From: JABLTI01 sp035528035 | GTDB lineage: Archaea > Asgardarchaeota > Heimdallarchaeia > JABLTI01 | Assembly (NCBI GenBank): GCA_035528035.1 | Contig: DATKZI010000017.1 | Location: 1-64,000, forward strand | Length of the DNA: 64,000 nucleotides | Direction of reading: 5' to 3' | Shown here: positions 9,079 through 17,520 of the stretch, in pieces | Layout: every line of letters starts with the position of its first letter | Position numbering within the stretch: position 1 is the first letter of the stretch | Position numbers and translations under genes: made by a program | The notes under the pieces: model-generated | Seen by the model: the letters and a program-made list of their open reading frames with translations, nothing else | Told to the model about the DNA's origin: nothing | The model's database searches: none

Positions 9079-9558
9079 ATGGTTGATAGTAAAGTAGAAG
9101 AAGCAATTACAAATATTAAAAATCATATTTTGGATTTGGAGAATAAATTACAAGCAAAACAAACTGAAATAGACAAATTAAATATGAGAACTGAAAATCT
9201 TTCTGAGGAAAAGGCATCTGCCGCGGAAAAATTGAAGCAAATGGAAAAAGATATGGCTGAACTCTCTTCAGTCTATGAGGAAATGAAAGGTAAAAAAGAT
9301 TTTGAAATTAATATCCAAGAAGTAATGAGGTTATATGTTATTTTAACTGAACAAGTCTTAGATGGAAGCTCGCATATTAAAATATTAACTTTGCTTCATG
9401 GTGCTAAAGAGAAAATGACTAAGGATGAAATTTCCAAAGCAAGTGGCATACAACCAGCAGCAACTTTACGAGCAATTTTTGAGCTTAGAAATAATGGTTT
9501 AGTAGAATATGATGATACTACTGAGAAAGTAAAATTAATTAGACGATTGTTTGGTTGA
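9079..9558 (+). CDS. Coiled-coil protein with C-terminal winged helix
   Basis: I do not recognise a named family. The 159-residue protein has a long N-terminal coiled coil (about residues 5-75, heptad-like E/K/L pattern), then a helix with 'VMRLYVILTEQVLDG', and a winged-helix domain (about 98-159: 'HIKILTLLHGAKEKMTKDEI', 'QPAATLRAIFELRNNGLVEY'). That architecture suggests a dimeric DNA- or protein-binding regulator. A GAGGGT ribosome binding site precedes the ATG. It is a single gene convergent with 9622-9999 and separated from it by a hairpin terminator. Confidence 0.7.
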   Translation: MVDSKVEEAITNIKNHILDLENKLQAKQTEIDKLNMRTENLSEEKASAAEKLKQMEKDMAELSSVYEEMKGKKDFEINIQEVMRLYVILTEQVLDGSSHIKILTLLHGAKEKMTKDEISKASGIQPAATLRAIFELRNNGLVEYDDTTEKVKLIRRLFG

Positions 9559-9583
9559 AAAAAGAATTAATCTTAAGAATTTA

Positions 9584-9617
9584 AATAAAAAAAGATAGGA
9601 GAGGATAATTTATCCTC
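9584..9617 (-). terminator. Hairpin with T-run between convergent genes
   Basis: GAGGAT (9601-9606) pairs with ATCCTC (9612-9617). On the minus strand it is followed by a run of T near 9586-9593. It serves the gene ending at 9622 and possibly also 9079-9558. Confidence 0.5.
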
Positions 9618-9621
9618 ACAA

Positions 9622-9999
9622 TTAAAATGCTGATAATAATGGATTGTGACTACTCCGTCGGAACCATGATTCAAGGATATATTGTACAGCATTTGGTTCC
9701 TTATCAATAACCTCTCGAGCCCGTTCTCCCATAATACGGCAAACAAGGATCAATTTGTGAATTTCTTCTTTTCGAGACCAATCAATCAAGTCAAAAATTG
9801 TTTTATAGGTGACAGGTCGCCACCAAAGAAGCATATAGATTCCTACAGTTTCACCTTGAGTATTTTGAAATACATAGTTGAGCCTTTTCCTGTTTCCAAA
9901 TGGTACATTTTTACGGTATTTTACGCCACGTTTGTCCAAGTAACTTTCTATCTTTAGTTTAACTTCATTATCAGTTAAGCCTGTCCTGTCCAATCTCAA
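9622..9999 (-). CDS. Hypothetical protein, possibly endonuclease-like fold
   Basis: I chose the TTG at 9999 because a near-perfect ribosome binding site (AGGAGGT) lies 5-6 bases upstream. The in-frame ATG at 10059 has none. The resulting 125-residue protein (start LRLDRTGLTDNEVK) has a helix, then 'YRKNVPFGNRKRLNYVF', a beta segment 'GETVGIYMLLWWRPV' and a helix followed by 'EEIHKLILVCRIMG'. The alternation recalls small restriction-endonuclease-like folds, but a clear PD-(D/E)xK triad is not visible, so no function is assigned. The 60 bases before the start contain a GCGC-TTTGTTT-GCGC hairpin. Confidence 0.55.
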   Translation of the reverse strand: MRLDRTGLTDNEVKLKIESYLDKRGVKYRKNVPFGNRKRLNYVFQNTQGETVGIYMLLWWRPVTYKTIFDLIDWSRKEEIHKLILVCRIMGERAREVIDKEPNAVQYILESWFRRSSHNPLLSAF

Positions 10000-10292
10000 A
10001 TGAGACCTCCTCAGCACGCATCCGTTAATTTGCGCAAACAAAGCGCTCCTCATGTTCACGCATGATTAACTTTTTACCTAACCCGATAAAAATCTTTTGT
10101 ATGCGACATTATTTAAAAAATTAGATTAATATTTAATTAAAAAACATTTTAAATAAAAATAAATCATATATTTTTAATATAGAAATGGTAATTTACTATT
10201 ATGAAAAGCTATTAAAAATCAAGATTACTTTTCACTTTGATAAAAAGAGGTATAAAGAAAAATAGCAATAACAAAAATAAGATGTGTATAAT

Positions 10293-10658
10293 ATGTCAGA
10301 AGAGAAAAATGAAACAAAAGCTGAGGTTATAGAAAAAGAAGAGGAAACAGAAGAGATATCTGAAACAGAAAAAATTAAGCTAAAAAATATTGCTAAAATT
10401 GAAATATTAATTAAAGAATTAGATAAAATAGATCGAAAAAAGGATCCTAATATCAGAATTTGTCCACGATGTTTCAGTTTAAGGATTAAAATGGAAGATG
10501 TAATAGCTAAGATGGGAATGGGGACTGGATATCCTACTTGTTATTGTATGGATTGTGGTTGGAGATCAAAGGTTTGGCTTTATTTGGATAGAACATTATC
10601 TGAAGAAGAAAGAGAAGGATTTCTCAAGGAAATCGTTAAAGAAAAAACCAAAAAATAA
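10293..10658 (+). CDS. Small acidic zinc-ribbon protein
   Basis: The ~121-residue protein has an acidic, lysine/glutamate-rich N-terminal third and then a zinc ribbon made by 'CPRC' (about residue 52-55) and 'CYCMDCGW' (about 80-87). Its last third is a charged helix. The ATG at 10293 is preferred over the GTG nine bases earlier, though no strong ribosome binding site decides. Such ribbons bind nucleic acid or protein; the role is unknown. It is convergent with the MEMO gene. Confidence 0.7.
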   Translation: MSEEKNETKAEVIEKEEETEEISETEKIKLKNIAKIEILIKELDKIDRKKDPNIRICPRCFSLRIKMEDVIAKMGMGTGYPTCYCMDCGWRSKVWLYLDRTLSEEEREGFLKEIVKEKTKK

Positions 10659-10690
10659 TTATCTTTTATTGAGATTCATTTTTCTTTTCT

Positions 10691-11542
10691 TTATTTCAAT
10701 AGTATTGCTGATAGATAAGCTACTACTTGTCTTTTATCACCTGTTACATCACCGCTAGTAGCATATTTTAATATTTTAGCTGTTTTTACACCATTATTTT
10801 TTGCTGCAAGTAAAACAGATGCCACCGGTGCAGGTCCACACATTGATATCATATTTTCCATAACTGTATTAAATAATCCAAGATAGTTCATCTTTCTAAT
10901 ATTTTCAATAACGTGTGAATCTTTGGACATAGCAGATGCTTGACTTTCATAATGTGAGAGATCTGTACTAGCTATCAAACAATAATCATAATCGGATAAA
11001 ACCTTGCTTAAAACTGTGCCAACACGCTCGATTACTTCTTTAGATTGATCCTTTAAGCAAATTGGGATAATTGGGACATCTTCACCATACATGTATTGCA
11101 AAAAGGGAACTTGAACTTCAATACTATGTTCAAGCATATGAGCAGATGTGTCAGCTCTAAAATGAGGTTGTTTAGTTATTTTTTCTACAATTTCACTAGG
11201 TATAGTAGCTTCACCTAAAGGTGTTTTCCATTTACCTTCAGGAAAAACACTGATTGGGGGACCTAAATTCCGATGGTTGGGACCAATGATAACGAAAAAT
11301 TCTGGTTTGCCATCTTTGTATTGTTCTAAATAACCATGAGCAGCAACAGGACCTGAATAAACGTATCCCGCATGTGGTGAAATCAAACCATATATTTTTC
11401 CAGTACGAATAGGAACAGTGGTCTTATCTGGCAACTCACCTGGACCAATATTTTCATCTTTAAAACATCGCTCAATCATTTTGATTAATTCATTTTTAGT
11501 TCCAGGATAGAAACTTCCGGCAACAGCTGGTTCACGCAGCAA
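10691..11542 (-). CDS. MEMO-family protein (AmmeMemoRadiSam system B-type)
   Basis: The product matches the MEMO1 family: N-terminal LREPAVAGSFYPG, then 'GLISPHAGYVYSG' (metal-site histidine), 'FVIIGPNHRN', 'LEHSIEVQVPFLQY' and 'STDLSHYES', ending 'KILKYATSGDVTGDKRQVVAYLS'. The fold is related to class III extradiol dioxygenases. MEMO proteins often occur with AMMECR1 and a radical-SAM enzyme, but neither is nearby. I place the start at TTG 11542, where GGAGGA sits 6 bases upstream and which gives the usual family N-terminus. An in-frame ATG at 11566 would add eight residues that overlap this site. Confidence 0.88.
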   Translation of the reverse strand: MLREPAVAGSFYPGTKNELIKMIERCFKDENIGPGELPDKTTVPIRTGKIYGLISPHAGYVYSGPVAAHGYLEQYKDGKPEFFVIIGPNHRNLGPPISVFPEGKWKTPLGEATIPSEIVEKITKQPHFRADTSAHMLEHSIEVQVPFLQYMYGEDVPIIPICLKDQSKEVIERVGTVLSKVLSDYDYCLIASTDLSHYESQASAMSKDSHVIENIRKMNYLGLFNTVMENMISMCGPAPVASVLLAAKNNGVKTAKILKYATSGDVTGDKRQVVAYLSAILLK

Positions 11543-11638
11543 ATTTATTCCTCCATTAAGAATCAAATCTTCTTATGAAAACGTAGCATTAATCTTTTAT
11601 TAGGTTTTTTTATTTAAATATTATTTGTCTTCACTTTA

Positions 11639-12841
11639 TTAAATAACTACTTGTGAATAGTCATCGAAGCAATACATTGGTATGCTGAAAATTCGAGCTA
11701 AATCTTTAACTCGTCTAACAATTTCGTTTGATATATCATCAAAATAAATTTTAGCAAGTATATCAGCAATTTCTTTCATTTCAAGCTCAGACATCCCCAT
11801 TCTGGTAACTTCTGATGTACCTAAACGAATACCACCATCAAAGAATAATCCTACTTTTTCTGCTCTATCTCGAAAATCCGATGAACTTTCATAACTTGAT
11901 ATCTCTAGGATTATTTGGTGACTTTCTGTAAAATCAAGGTGTTTAAATTTCACAGGTAAACCATTTTCAGCTAATGCTTTTGCTAAAGCTTTTGAATTCT
12001 TTACTATTTGTTGAGCATATGCTTGTCCGAATTCTATCATCTCTAAAGTAGCCACCCCCAAAGCAGCGATTCTGTTTGGATGATTATTATCAACTAAACG
12101 AATGCCTTTTTCTATATTCAAATCTAGGATAGATGAAAAGATATCATTTTGATTCATATCGTTTGTTAAAATTAATCCTCCTTGTGGACCTGGAAATGAT
12201 TTATGAGTTGAACCTACTAAAACAGAACAACCTTCATCTAAAGGATCTTGAAATTGCTTGCCTGCGATTAATCCCAAAACATGTGAACCATCATAGGCAA
12301 ATGTTATGGTTTTCCGATTGGTAAATTCATTAACAATTTCTTTGATTGGATGAGGGAATGGTATAAAAGATGAACCAAAAATAACTAGACTTGGTTTTAA
12401 TTTTTTAATAGCCTCAATATTATCTTCGATGAGGATATTCATATCATCCATAGAATAATTAAAAGGAATTTTTTTCCTTCCAAAAAAATCAACGTCTAAA
12501 GGATAACCACCATTTTCACCAGCATTTACAAGCATTATCTTATTATTTGGTTTTGTTAGGCCATATACTAATGCAAGATCGCATATGTTACCCGATAAAG
12601 GTGAGATATTAGTATAATCTGCATCGAAAAGCTCTCGAACAAAACTTTCAGTTTTAGCTATTATTTTACGTATAAATGTTGTACCGCTGTAAAAATCGGC
12701 TGAATATCTATTTCCTAAATCAGATGCTAGCATTGATCGAACAAGAGGTGAGGAGCAATTTTCACTAGCAATTAAATTAATTCCTTCTTTTCTGTAAAAC
12801 TTATGAGCTTCTACTAACTCAACAAAATTATGAATTGGCAA
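11639..12841 (-). CDS. glyA: Serine hydroxymethyltransferase, archaeal type
   Basis: The 400-residue PLP enzyme interconverts serine and glycine while charging a pterin C1 carrier. It matches archaeal SHMT: 'INLIASENCSSPLVR' near the N-terminus, 'AYDGSHVLGLIAGKQFQDPL' (only part quoted), and the PLP lysine in 'GSTHKSFPGPQGG' (about residue 230), ending 'MYCFDDYSQ'. The form resembles methanogen enzymes that use tetrahydromethanopterin rather than bacterial GlyA. It starts with TTG at 12841. The gene is monocistronic, 73 bases downstream of the MEMO start. Confidence 0.92.
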   Translation of the reverse strand: MPIHNFVELVEAHKFYRKEGINLIASENCSSPLVRSMLASDLGNRYSADFYSGTTFIRKIIAKTESFVRELFDADYTNISPLSGNICDLALVYGLTKPNNKIMLVNAGENGGYPLDVDFFGRKKIPFNYSMDDMNILIEDNIEAIKKLKPSLVIFGSSFIPFPHPIKEIVNEFTNRKTITFAYDGSHVLGLIAGKQFQDPLDEGCSVLVGSTHKSFPGPQGGLILTNDMNQNDIFSSILDLNIEKGIRLVDNNHPNRIAALGVATLEMIEFGQAYAQQIVKNSKALAKALAENGLPVKFKHLDFTESHQIILEISSYESSSDFRDRAEKVGLFFDGGIRLGTSEVTRMGMSELEMKEIADILAKIYFDDISNEIVRRVKDLARIFSIPMYCFDDYSQVVI

Positions 12842-13014
12842 GACTAATCATCTAATAAAAGATTATTTTTTCAGTCTTTTAAGCTTTTATGGTTAAATCT
12901 AAGGATTTAATTGATGGAAGATTACTTAGATATAATTGAAAAAATCATAAAATAAGTCTAAAGCAAAATGCTAATTAACTATTTGGAATTTATCTAAAAA
13001 AGGATGGCCTATCT

Positions 13015-13605
13015 GTGTTTAAGAAGAATAGCATTTCGAAAAAAAGCACTGCTTCAAATAAAAAAGAAAAATTAATTGAAGAAAATGTTTTGATTGAGGT
13101 AAAACAATCCCTGGAATCAATATCAAGTGTTTTGAACAAAACATCTGCTAAGTTACCTTCTTTAGTTTCTACTAGAGGTATAATAATTGACGATATTAAT
13201 GGTCTTCTTCAAGATAAATTTAAAATAGATTCAGAAATAATCATAATGCTTGAAGAATTTTTTACCAAACTTGTTTTACTCCTAAAGTATAGATCAAGTT
13301 ATGATGAAAAATTAAGTAAAATCTCAAGGCAAATTAAAAAATTGAAAGTAATAGAAAAAATGGGTGAATTTAAAGGCAATTTACAGCTTTTAGGGATAAC
13401 TCTTCAAGAAACAGAACAGATTGTTAAAAATTATGAAAATATGTATAATATTTTGTTCACTGAACAAGCATTATTGCAATTTCAATTAATGGAACAATTA
13501 TCAATGTTTAGAGAAAGGGATGTTCCCGATTTTAGTGAAATGTTTAATTTAAGTGTTGAAACATTTTTTAAAATAAACGAAAAAATTTCTAGTCTAAAAG
13601 AGTAA
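13015..13605 (+). CDS. All-helical coiled-coil protein of unknown function
   Basis: The 196-residue protein (GTG start) is not recognised. It has a basic, serine/lysine-rich N-terminal tail (residues 1-25) and then five or so amphipathic helices, with a likely coiled coil at about 95-150 and 160-196. No catalytic motif or cysteine is present. It ends 9 bases before the ATP-grasp gene and very probably shares its transcript. A membrane- or partner-binding helical bundle is possible; ESCRT-III-like identity was considered but no family signature is visible. Confidence 0.6.
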   Translation: MFKKNSISKKSTASNKKEKLIEENVLIEVKQSLESISSVLNKTSAKLPSLVSTRGIIIDDINGLLQDKFKIDSEIIIMLEEFFTKLVLLLKYRSSYDEKLSKISRQIKKLKVIEKMGEFKGNLQLLGITLQETEQIVKNYENMYNILFTEQALLQFQLMEQLSMFRERDVPDFSEMFNLSVETFFKINEKISSLKE

Positions 13606-13614
13606 GGGTATTTT

Positions 13615-14850
13615 ATGAAATTACTAGTTGTTGGTTTTAACGCAAGACCTTTAGCAAAAGCAGCTGTACAAGCAGGACATGAAATAGGAGTTATAGATTA
13701 TTTTGGAGATATAGATTTGCTAAAACTAACGAAAAATTGCTTTACTGTCTTGCGTCAAAAACCCAATGAGCCATTACACAGACCATTACATAGGAAACCT
13801 GCTGAATATCTATATTATCTCGCTGAAATCATGGCTGATGAACAGGGTGACTTTGATGGAATATTATTAGGTTCAGCTTTTGATAGATACCCAGAAATAG
13901 TTGAAAAATTCGGGAGGATTGGACCAAAAGTTTACGCAAATGAAGCAAAGAAATTCGCTATAGTAAGGAACCGAGAGAAGATAAATGCTTTAGCCAAAAA
14001 AGCAGGGTTCTTTATTCCAACAATCAAGAAAATTGCTAATTTGGATGAGTTAAAGAAAGAGATAGATGATTTTATTTTTCCAGTTGTTACAAGAAGAGAT
14101 GGAGGAGGAGGGGGAGCGGGAATAAGAATATGGCAAACAAAAGATGAATTAATAGAACATTTTTCTGAACGAGAAATTGATGTTGATAAGGAATTATGGA
14201 TCCAAGAATATATTGATGGTATAGATGCAAGTGCATCAGTTATTTGTATGAATGAAACTGTTCAAATATTATCAATAAATAGACAACTAATTGGGGATAA
14301 GAAATTAAATGCTCCAGGTGATTTTGCTTATTGTGGAAATGTTGTTCCTCTTGATGAACCAAGTTATATGAACAATAATCAATTTATGAGAAAATTAGTT
14401 GCTAATATTAAACAGCTATTTTCTGAATTGAAACTTATAGGATCAAATGGAATCGATTTTGTAATAAAAGATGATAAAGTATATTTTATGGAGATTAATC
14501 CTCGATTCCAAGGAAGCATTGAATGTGTTCAATATGCTACTGGATTAAATGTTGTTCATCTTCATTTGGATGCTTTTGAAGGAGTGTTGTATGATTTGCA
14601 CGAAACCCCAAAATACAAAAGATATGGACTAAAGGGCATTCTTTTTTCAAATCTAGAACAACCATTTCCTGTGAAAAAATATCCAAAAAGCAAATGGATT
14701 GTTGATCGTACTCAATATAATACTTTGCTAGAAAATAATGATCCTTTTTGCAGTATTATAATGCCAGTTAAAAATCCAAAAAAAGGTTTTGTAGAAATTT
14801 ACCATTTAGCAGAAAAAATCATGGAAATGAATCAAGAGAATAAATCTTGA
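13615..14850 (+). CDS. ATP-grasp enzyme of unknown substrate
   Basis: The 411-residue protein opens with a Rossmann-like strand 'LLVVGFNARPLAKAAVQAG' and continues with the ATP-grasp fold: 'FPVVTRRDGGGGGAGIRIW' (the phosphate-binding loop, about 158-177), 'LWIQEYIDGIDASAS' (about 200-215) and 'VYFMEINPRFQGSIEC' (about 290-305, metal ligands). The C-terminal ~110 residues ('YGLKGILFSN') are family-specific. Carboxylate-amine ligation is expected from the fold. It belongs to the same broad class as the 4956-6185 gene but is not a close copy. It sits 9 bases after the coiled-coil gene. Confidence 0.75.
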   Translation: MKLLVVGFNARPLAKAAVQAGHEIGVIDYFGDIDLLKLTKNCFTVLRQKPNEPLHRPLHRKPAEYLYYLAEIMADEQGDFDGILLGSAFDRYPEIVEKFGRIGPKVYANEAKKFAIVRNREKINALAKKAGFFIPTIKKIANLDELKKEIDDFIFPVVTRRDGGGGGAGIRIWQTKDELIEHFSEREIDVDKELWIQEYIDGIDASASVICMNETVQILSINRQLIGDKKLNAPGDFAYCGNVVPLDEPSYMNNNQFMRKLVANIKQLFSELKLIGSNGIDFVIKDDKVYFMEINPRFQGSIECVQYATGLNVVHLHLDAFEGVLYDLHETPKYKRYGLKGILFSNLEQPFPVKKYPKSKWIVDRTQYNTLLENNDPFCSIIMPVKNPKKGFVEIYHLAEKIMEMNQENKS

Positions 14851-14867
14851 CTCATTTTTTAATTAAT

Positions 14868-16112
14868 CTATAATTTACTTAGAGCTTGATCTATATCTTC
14901 AATCAAATCATCTTTATCCTCAATGCCCGTTGAATATCTAATGAATCCGGGATTTATACCTATAGACCTTTTTTCTTCTTCAGTAAATTCAAGATAGATC
15001 ATACTTCCAGATGCTTGAGCAAGTGATTCAACACTTCCCAAACTACTAGCACGTTTGATAATTTTCAAAGAATTGAGAAATTTACCACCATCTGCATCAC
15101 TTTTACCAACGCAAAAACTTACCATTCCGCCATACCCGAACATTTGTTTTTTAGCAAGATTGTGTTGAGGATGACTTGGTAATCCTGGATAGTAAACTTC
15201 TCTAACTTTAGGGTGATCTTCTAGGAATTCAGCAATAGCTTGACCATTTTCATTATGCCTTTTTACACGAAGTTCTAAGGTTTTCATTCCTCGTATTGAT
15301 AACCAAGCATCAAATGGGGGCATCACACCGCCAAAATACACTGCAGTATTCATAATATCAGCACGATCTTTAACTGAAGCCACAATTCCACCGCATAATA
15401 CATCACTATGACCTGAAAGATATTTAGTTGCACTATGAACAACTATATCTACTCCGAGTTTGAGTGGTTGTTGATTTATTGGGCTAGCAAAAGTATTATC
15501 AAAAACATACTTAGCACCAACTTCTCGAGAGAGTTTGCCTATTTCCTCAATATCACATAAAGAAAGAGTAGGATTAGCTGGACATTCCATGTAAATCATT
15601 TTTGTCTTTGAAGAGAGTTTTTCTGCAACATTTTCAACCTTGGTAGCATTAACAAAATGGATAATGAAACCCCATTTTTTTAGATATTGATTAAAAAGAT
15701 GTCTCGTTCCTGGATAACATCTATCAGTAACAATTATTTCATCCCCAGGATTTGTGAAAGTACAAATTGTAGATGATATCGCAGCCATACCCGAACTGAA
15801 ACCAATACCAGCTTCACCATTTTCTAGGAGAGCAATTTTCTTCTCAAAGACAGAGCGGGTTGGATTGCCATGTCGGGAATAAGCGAAACCAGATTCACCA
15901 TGATAAAAAACATTAGCCCATTCTTCAGCAGTATCGTAAGCAAATGTTGTTGAAAAATCAATATTTGTTACTACCCCTCTTGTTAATGGATTAATCTTTT
16001 CTCCTGCATGGACTACTTTTGTGCCGATTCTTTTTCCTAAATCAGCTTGTACTTCAGATTTTACCTCTTTAATTCCTATACCTTTAGATGAATCTTTCTC
16101 TTGTTTGTGCAT
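14868..16112 (-). CDS. Cys/Met metabolism PLP enzyme (cystathionine gamma-synthase/lyase or methionine gamma-lyase family)
   Basis: The protein (about 414 residues) has the family pattern: 'NIDFSTTFAYDTAEEW', 'YSRHGNPTRSVFEKKIALLE' (part quoted), 'SSGMAAISS', 'VFDNTFASPINQQPL' and the PLP lysine in 'VHSATKYLSGHSD', then 'SLGSVESLAQ' near the C-terminus. It either makes cystathionine or cleaves sulfur amino acids; sequence alone does not decide. The start at ATG 16112 is favoured because GGTGAT lies 5-6 bases upstream; the GTG nine bases earlier is inside that site. The ~30-residue charged N-terminal extension is unusual. Confidence 0.88.
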   Translation of the reverse strand: MHKQEKDSSKGIGIKEVKSEVQADLGKRIGTKVVHAGEKINPLTRGVVTNIDFSTTFAYDTAEEWANVFYHGESGFAYSRHGNPTRSVFEKKIALLENGEAGIGFSSGMAAISSTICTFTNPGDEIIVTDRCYPGTRHLFNQYLKKWGFIIHFVNATKVENVAEKLSSKTKMIYMECPANPTLSLCDIEEIGKLSREVGAKYVFDNTFASPINQQPLKLGVDIVVHSATKYLSGHSDVLCGGIVASVKDRADIMNTAVYFGGVMPPFDAWLSIRGMKTLELRVKRHNENGQAIAEFLEDHPKVREVYYPGLPSHPQHNLAKKQMFGYGGMVSFCVGKSDADGGKFLNSLKIIKRASSLGSVESLAQASGSMIYLEFTEEEKRSIGINPGFIRYSTGIEDKDDLIEDIDQALSKL

Positions 16113-16244
16113 AATTATCACCGATGATAATATAGCAATAAGAAAGATTTATCAATTTTTTTCTGTTCAGATAAGACAACTTATTTAAATAGAGTTTATT
16201 TACGAAAATATTAGCAAAAATGAAAAAGATTGGAGAATTATATT

Positions 16245-16754
16245 ATGTCTTCCACGAGTAAAGAAGAAAAAGCCAAATCGCTATTTGAATCTCGGCTCAT
16301 GTCAATTTTATTAATGATATGTTTGATGATAATGTGTGCTCTATTTATCGTAATTATATGGACAACATCTGGTAAAGATTCTGCTCTAACTGTCATTATG
16401 TATATGGGCATTGGCATTGGTGGAGGAGTAATAATAACACTCATAATATTACTAATTTCGCGAAGACAGAAACTTAGTAGAAATATTCTTCTTTATTTAA
16501 CTGGTGGAATTCTAATCTTATCTTTAGTGATCTCACTAATTCTTAAATTTAGTATTCCAGATCCTGAATTGAGTAGCTGGGCATTTTTAGATGCAAGCTC
16601 TGTAGGATTAGGATTAACTACTGGTATAGCAATATTCTACTTGATCCTTGCAATGTTTAATAGTAAATTAATAGCTAAAGAAAAAGAAAAAGGTCAAATA
16701 GAAAATAAAGAAGATTTAAAATTTGATGAAAATCAAGCAGAAATTAATAAATAG
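16245..16754 (+). CDS. Small four-helix membrane protein
   Basis: The ~169-residue protein has four predicted membrane helices (about residues 17-40, 48-72, 80-100 and 115-140), a charged N-terminus and a lysine/glutamate-rich C-terminal tail of ~30 residues. The ATG at 16245 has GGAG 11 bases upstream. No family is recognised. It lies upstream of eL13 in the same direction, 85 bases apart. Confidence 0.6.
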   Translation: MSSTSKEEKAKSLFESRLMSILLMICLMIMCALFIVIIWTTSGKDSALTVIMYMGIGIGGGVIITLIILLISRRQKLSRNILLYLTGGILILSLVISLILKFSIPDPELSSWAFLDASSVGLGLTTGIAIFYLILAMFNSKLIAKEKEKGQIENKEDLKFDENQAEINK

Positions 16755-16839
16755 CTAATTTAGAAATCAACCGAAAGAATAAAATGTGATATATATTCGA
16801 CATCAAGTGTAAAATAATTATTATTGAGGTAAGAAAAAA

Positions 16840-17493
16840 ATGAAAACTATTGTTAGTGTTGATAGCCCTGCATTGAATGGTCCAAGACGAGGAAGAGGGT
16901 TTAGTAAAGATGAACTTGCAGAGATAAAGATGTCCATCAAGGATGCACGAAAAGCAGGAATAATTGTAGATATTCGAAGAAAGTCAAAATACGATGAAAA
17001 TGTTGATGCTTTAAAAGTTTACAAAGAAAATAATATCAAAGCTCTTGCTGAAAAAGAAAAAGCTAGAATTAAAGCTCAAAAAGAAAATGCTAAAGCACGA
17101 AAAGATGCTGAAAAACGCAAGAAACTTGAAAGCATAGAAGGTAGTAAACGAGAAAAAGAAATCGAAGCTGAAAAACTAAAAATTCAAGAGGAAATTGCTA
17201 AACGTGAAGCTGAAGAATTAGCAGCAGAAACTGCAGCAGAAGAATTATCAGAAGACGAAATAGCTGAACTTGATGAATTAGAAGGAGAAACTCTCACAAC
17301 AGCTGAAGGTGAAGAGACATCGGAAGAAGAAGTTCTAGAAAAATTAGAAGGCGATTTAGCAGAGTCTCTCGGAGAGCAACCAGCTAGTATTGTTACTATT
17401 GAACAAGATGGTACTAAACGCACTGTTAAAAGAGTTCGAAAAACCCCCACAACAACAAAGGGTGTAACTGATAAAGCAGAGAAAAAGGAATGA
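16840..17493 (+). CDS. rpl13e: Ribosomal protein eL13 with long charged C-terminal extension
   Basis: Residues 14-63 carry the eL13 core: 'RRGRGFSKDELAEIKMSI' followed by 'KDARKAGIIVDIRRKSKYDENV'. eL13 is found in eukaryotes and some archaea (TACK/Asgard). The core ends near residue 65; the remaining ~150 residues are first a basic/acidic helix (EKEKARIKAQ-like), then an acidic Glu/Ala stretch (about 120-175) and a Thr/Lys tail. Typical archaeal eL13 lacks such a tail, while the eukaryotic protein also has a long helical C-terminus. A GAGGT ribosome binding site precedes the ATG. The tail could contact rRNA expansion segments, which is inference. Confidence 0.85.
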   Translation: MKTIVSVDSPALNGPRRGRGFSKDELAEIKMSIKDARKAGIIVDIRRKSKYDENVDALKVYKENNIKALAEKEKARIKAQKENAKARKDAEKRKKLESIEGSKREKEIEAEKLKIQEEIAKREAEELAAETAAEELSEDEIAELDELEGETLTTAEGEETSEEEVLEKLEGDLAESLGEQPASIVTIEQDGTKRTVKRVRKTPTTTKGVTDKAEKKE

Positions 17494-17520
17494 TATCTTA
17501 TTCATTCCATTATCTATTTT

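Noticed and set aside
13015..13605. ESCRT-III-like identity for the coiled-coil protein, given the EAP30 gene in the window.
   Set aside because: There is no basic first helix of Snf7 type nor MIM-like C-terminus; charge pattern does not fit.
4956..14850. The two ATP-grasp genes as one pathway or duplicated pair.
   Set aside because: They differ throughout outside the ATP-grasp motifs and are 7 kb apart on opposite strands.
17184..17450. Minus-strand serine-rich reading frame inside eL13.
   Set aside because: It is a mirror of the Glu-rich codons of eL13 and has no start signal.
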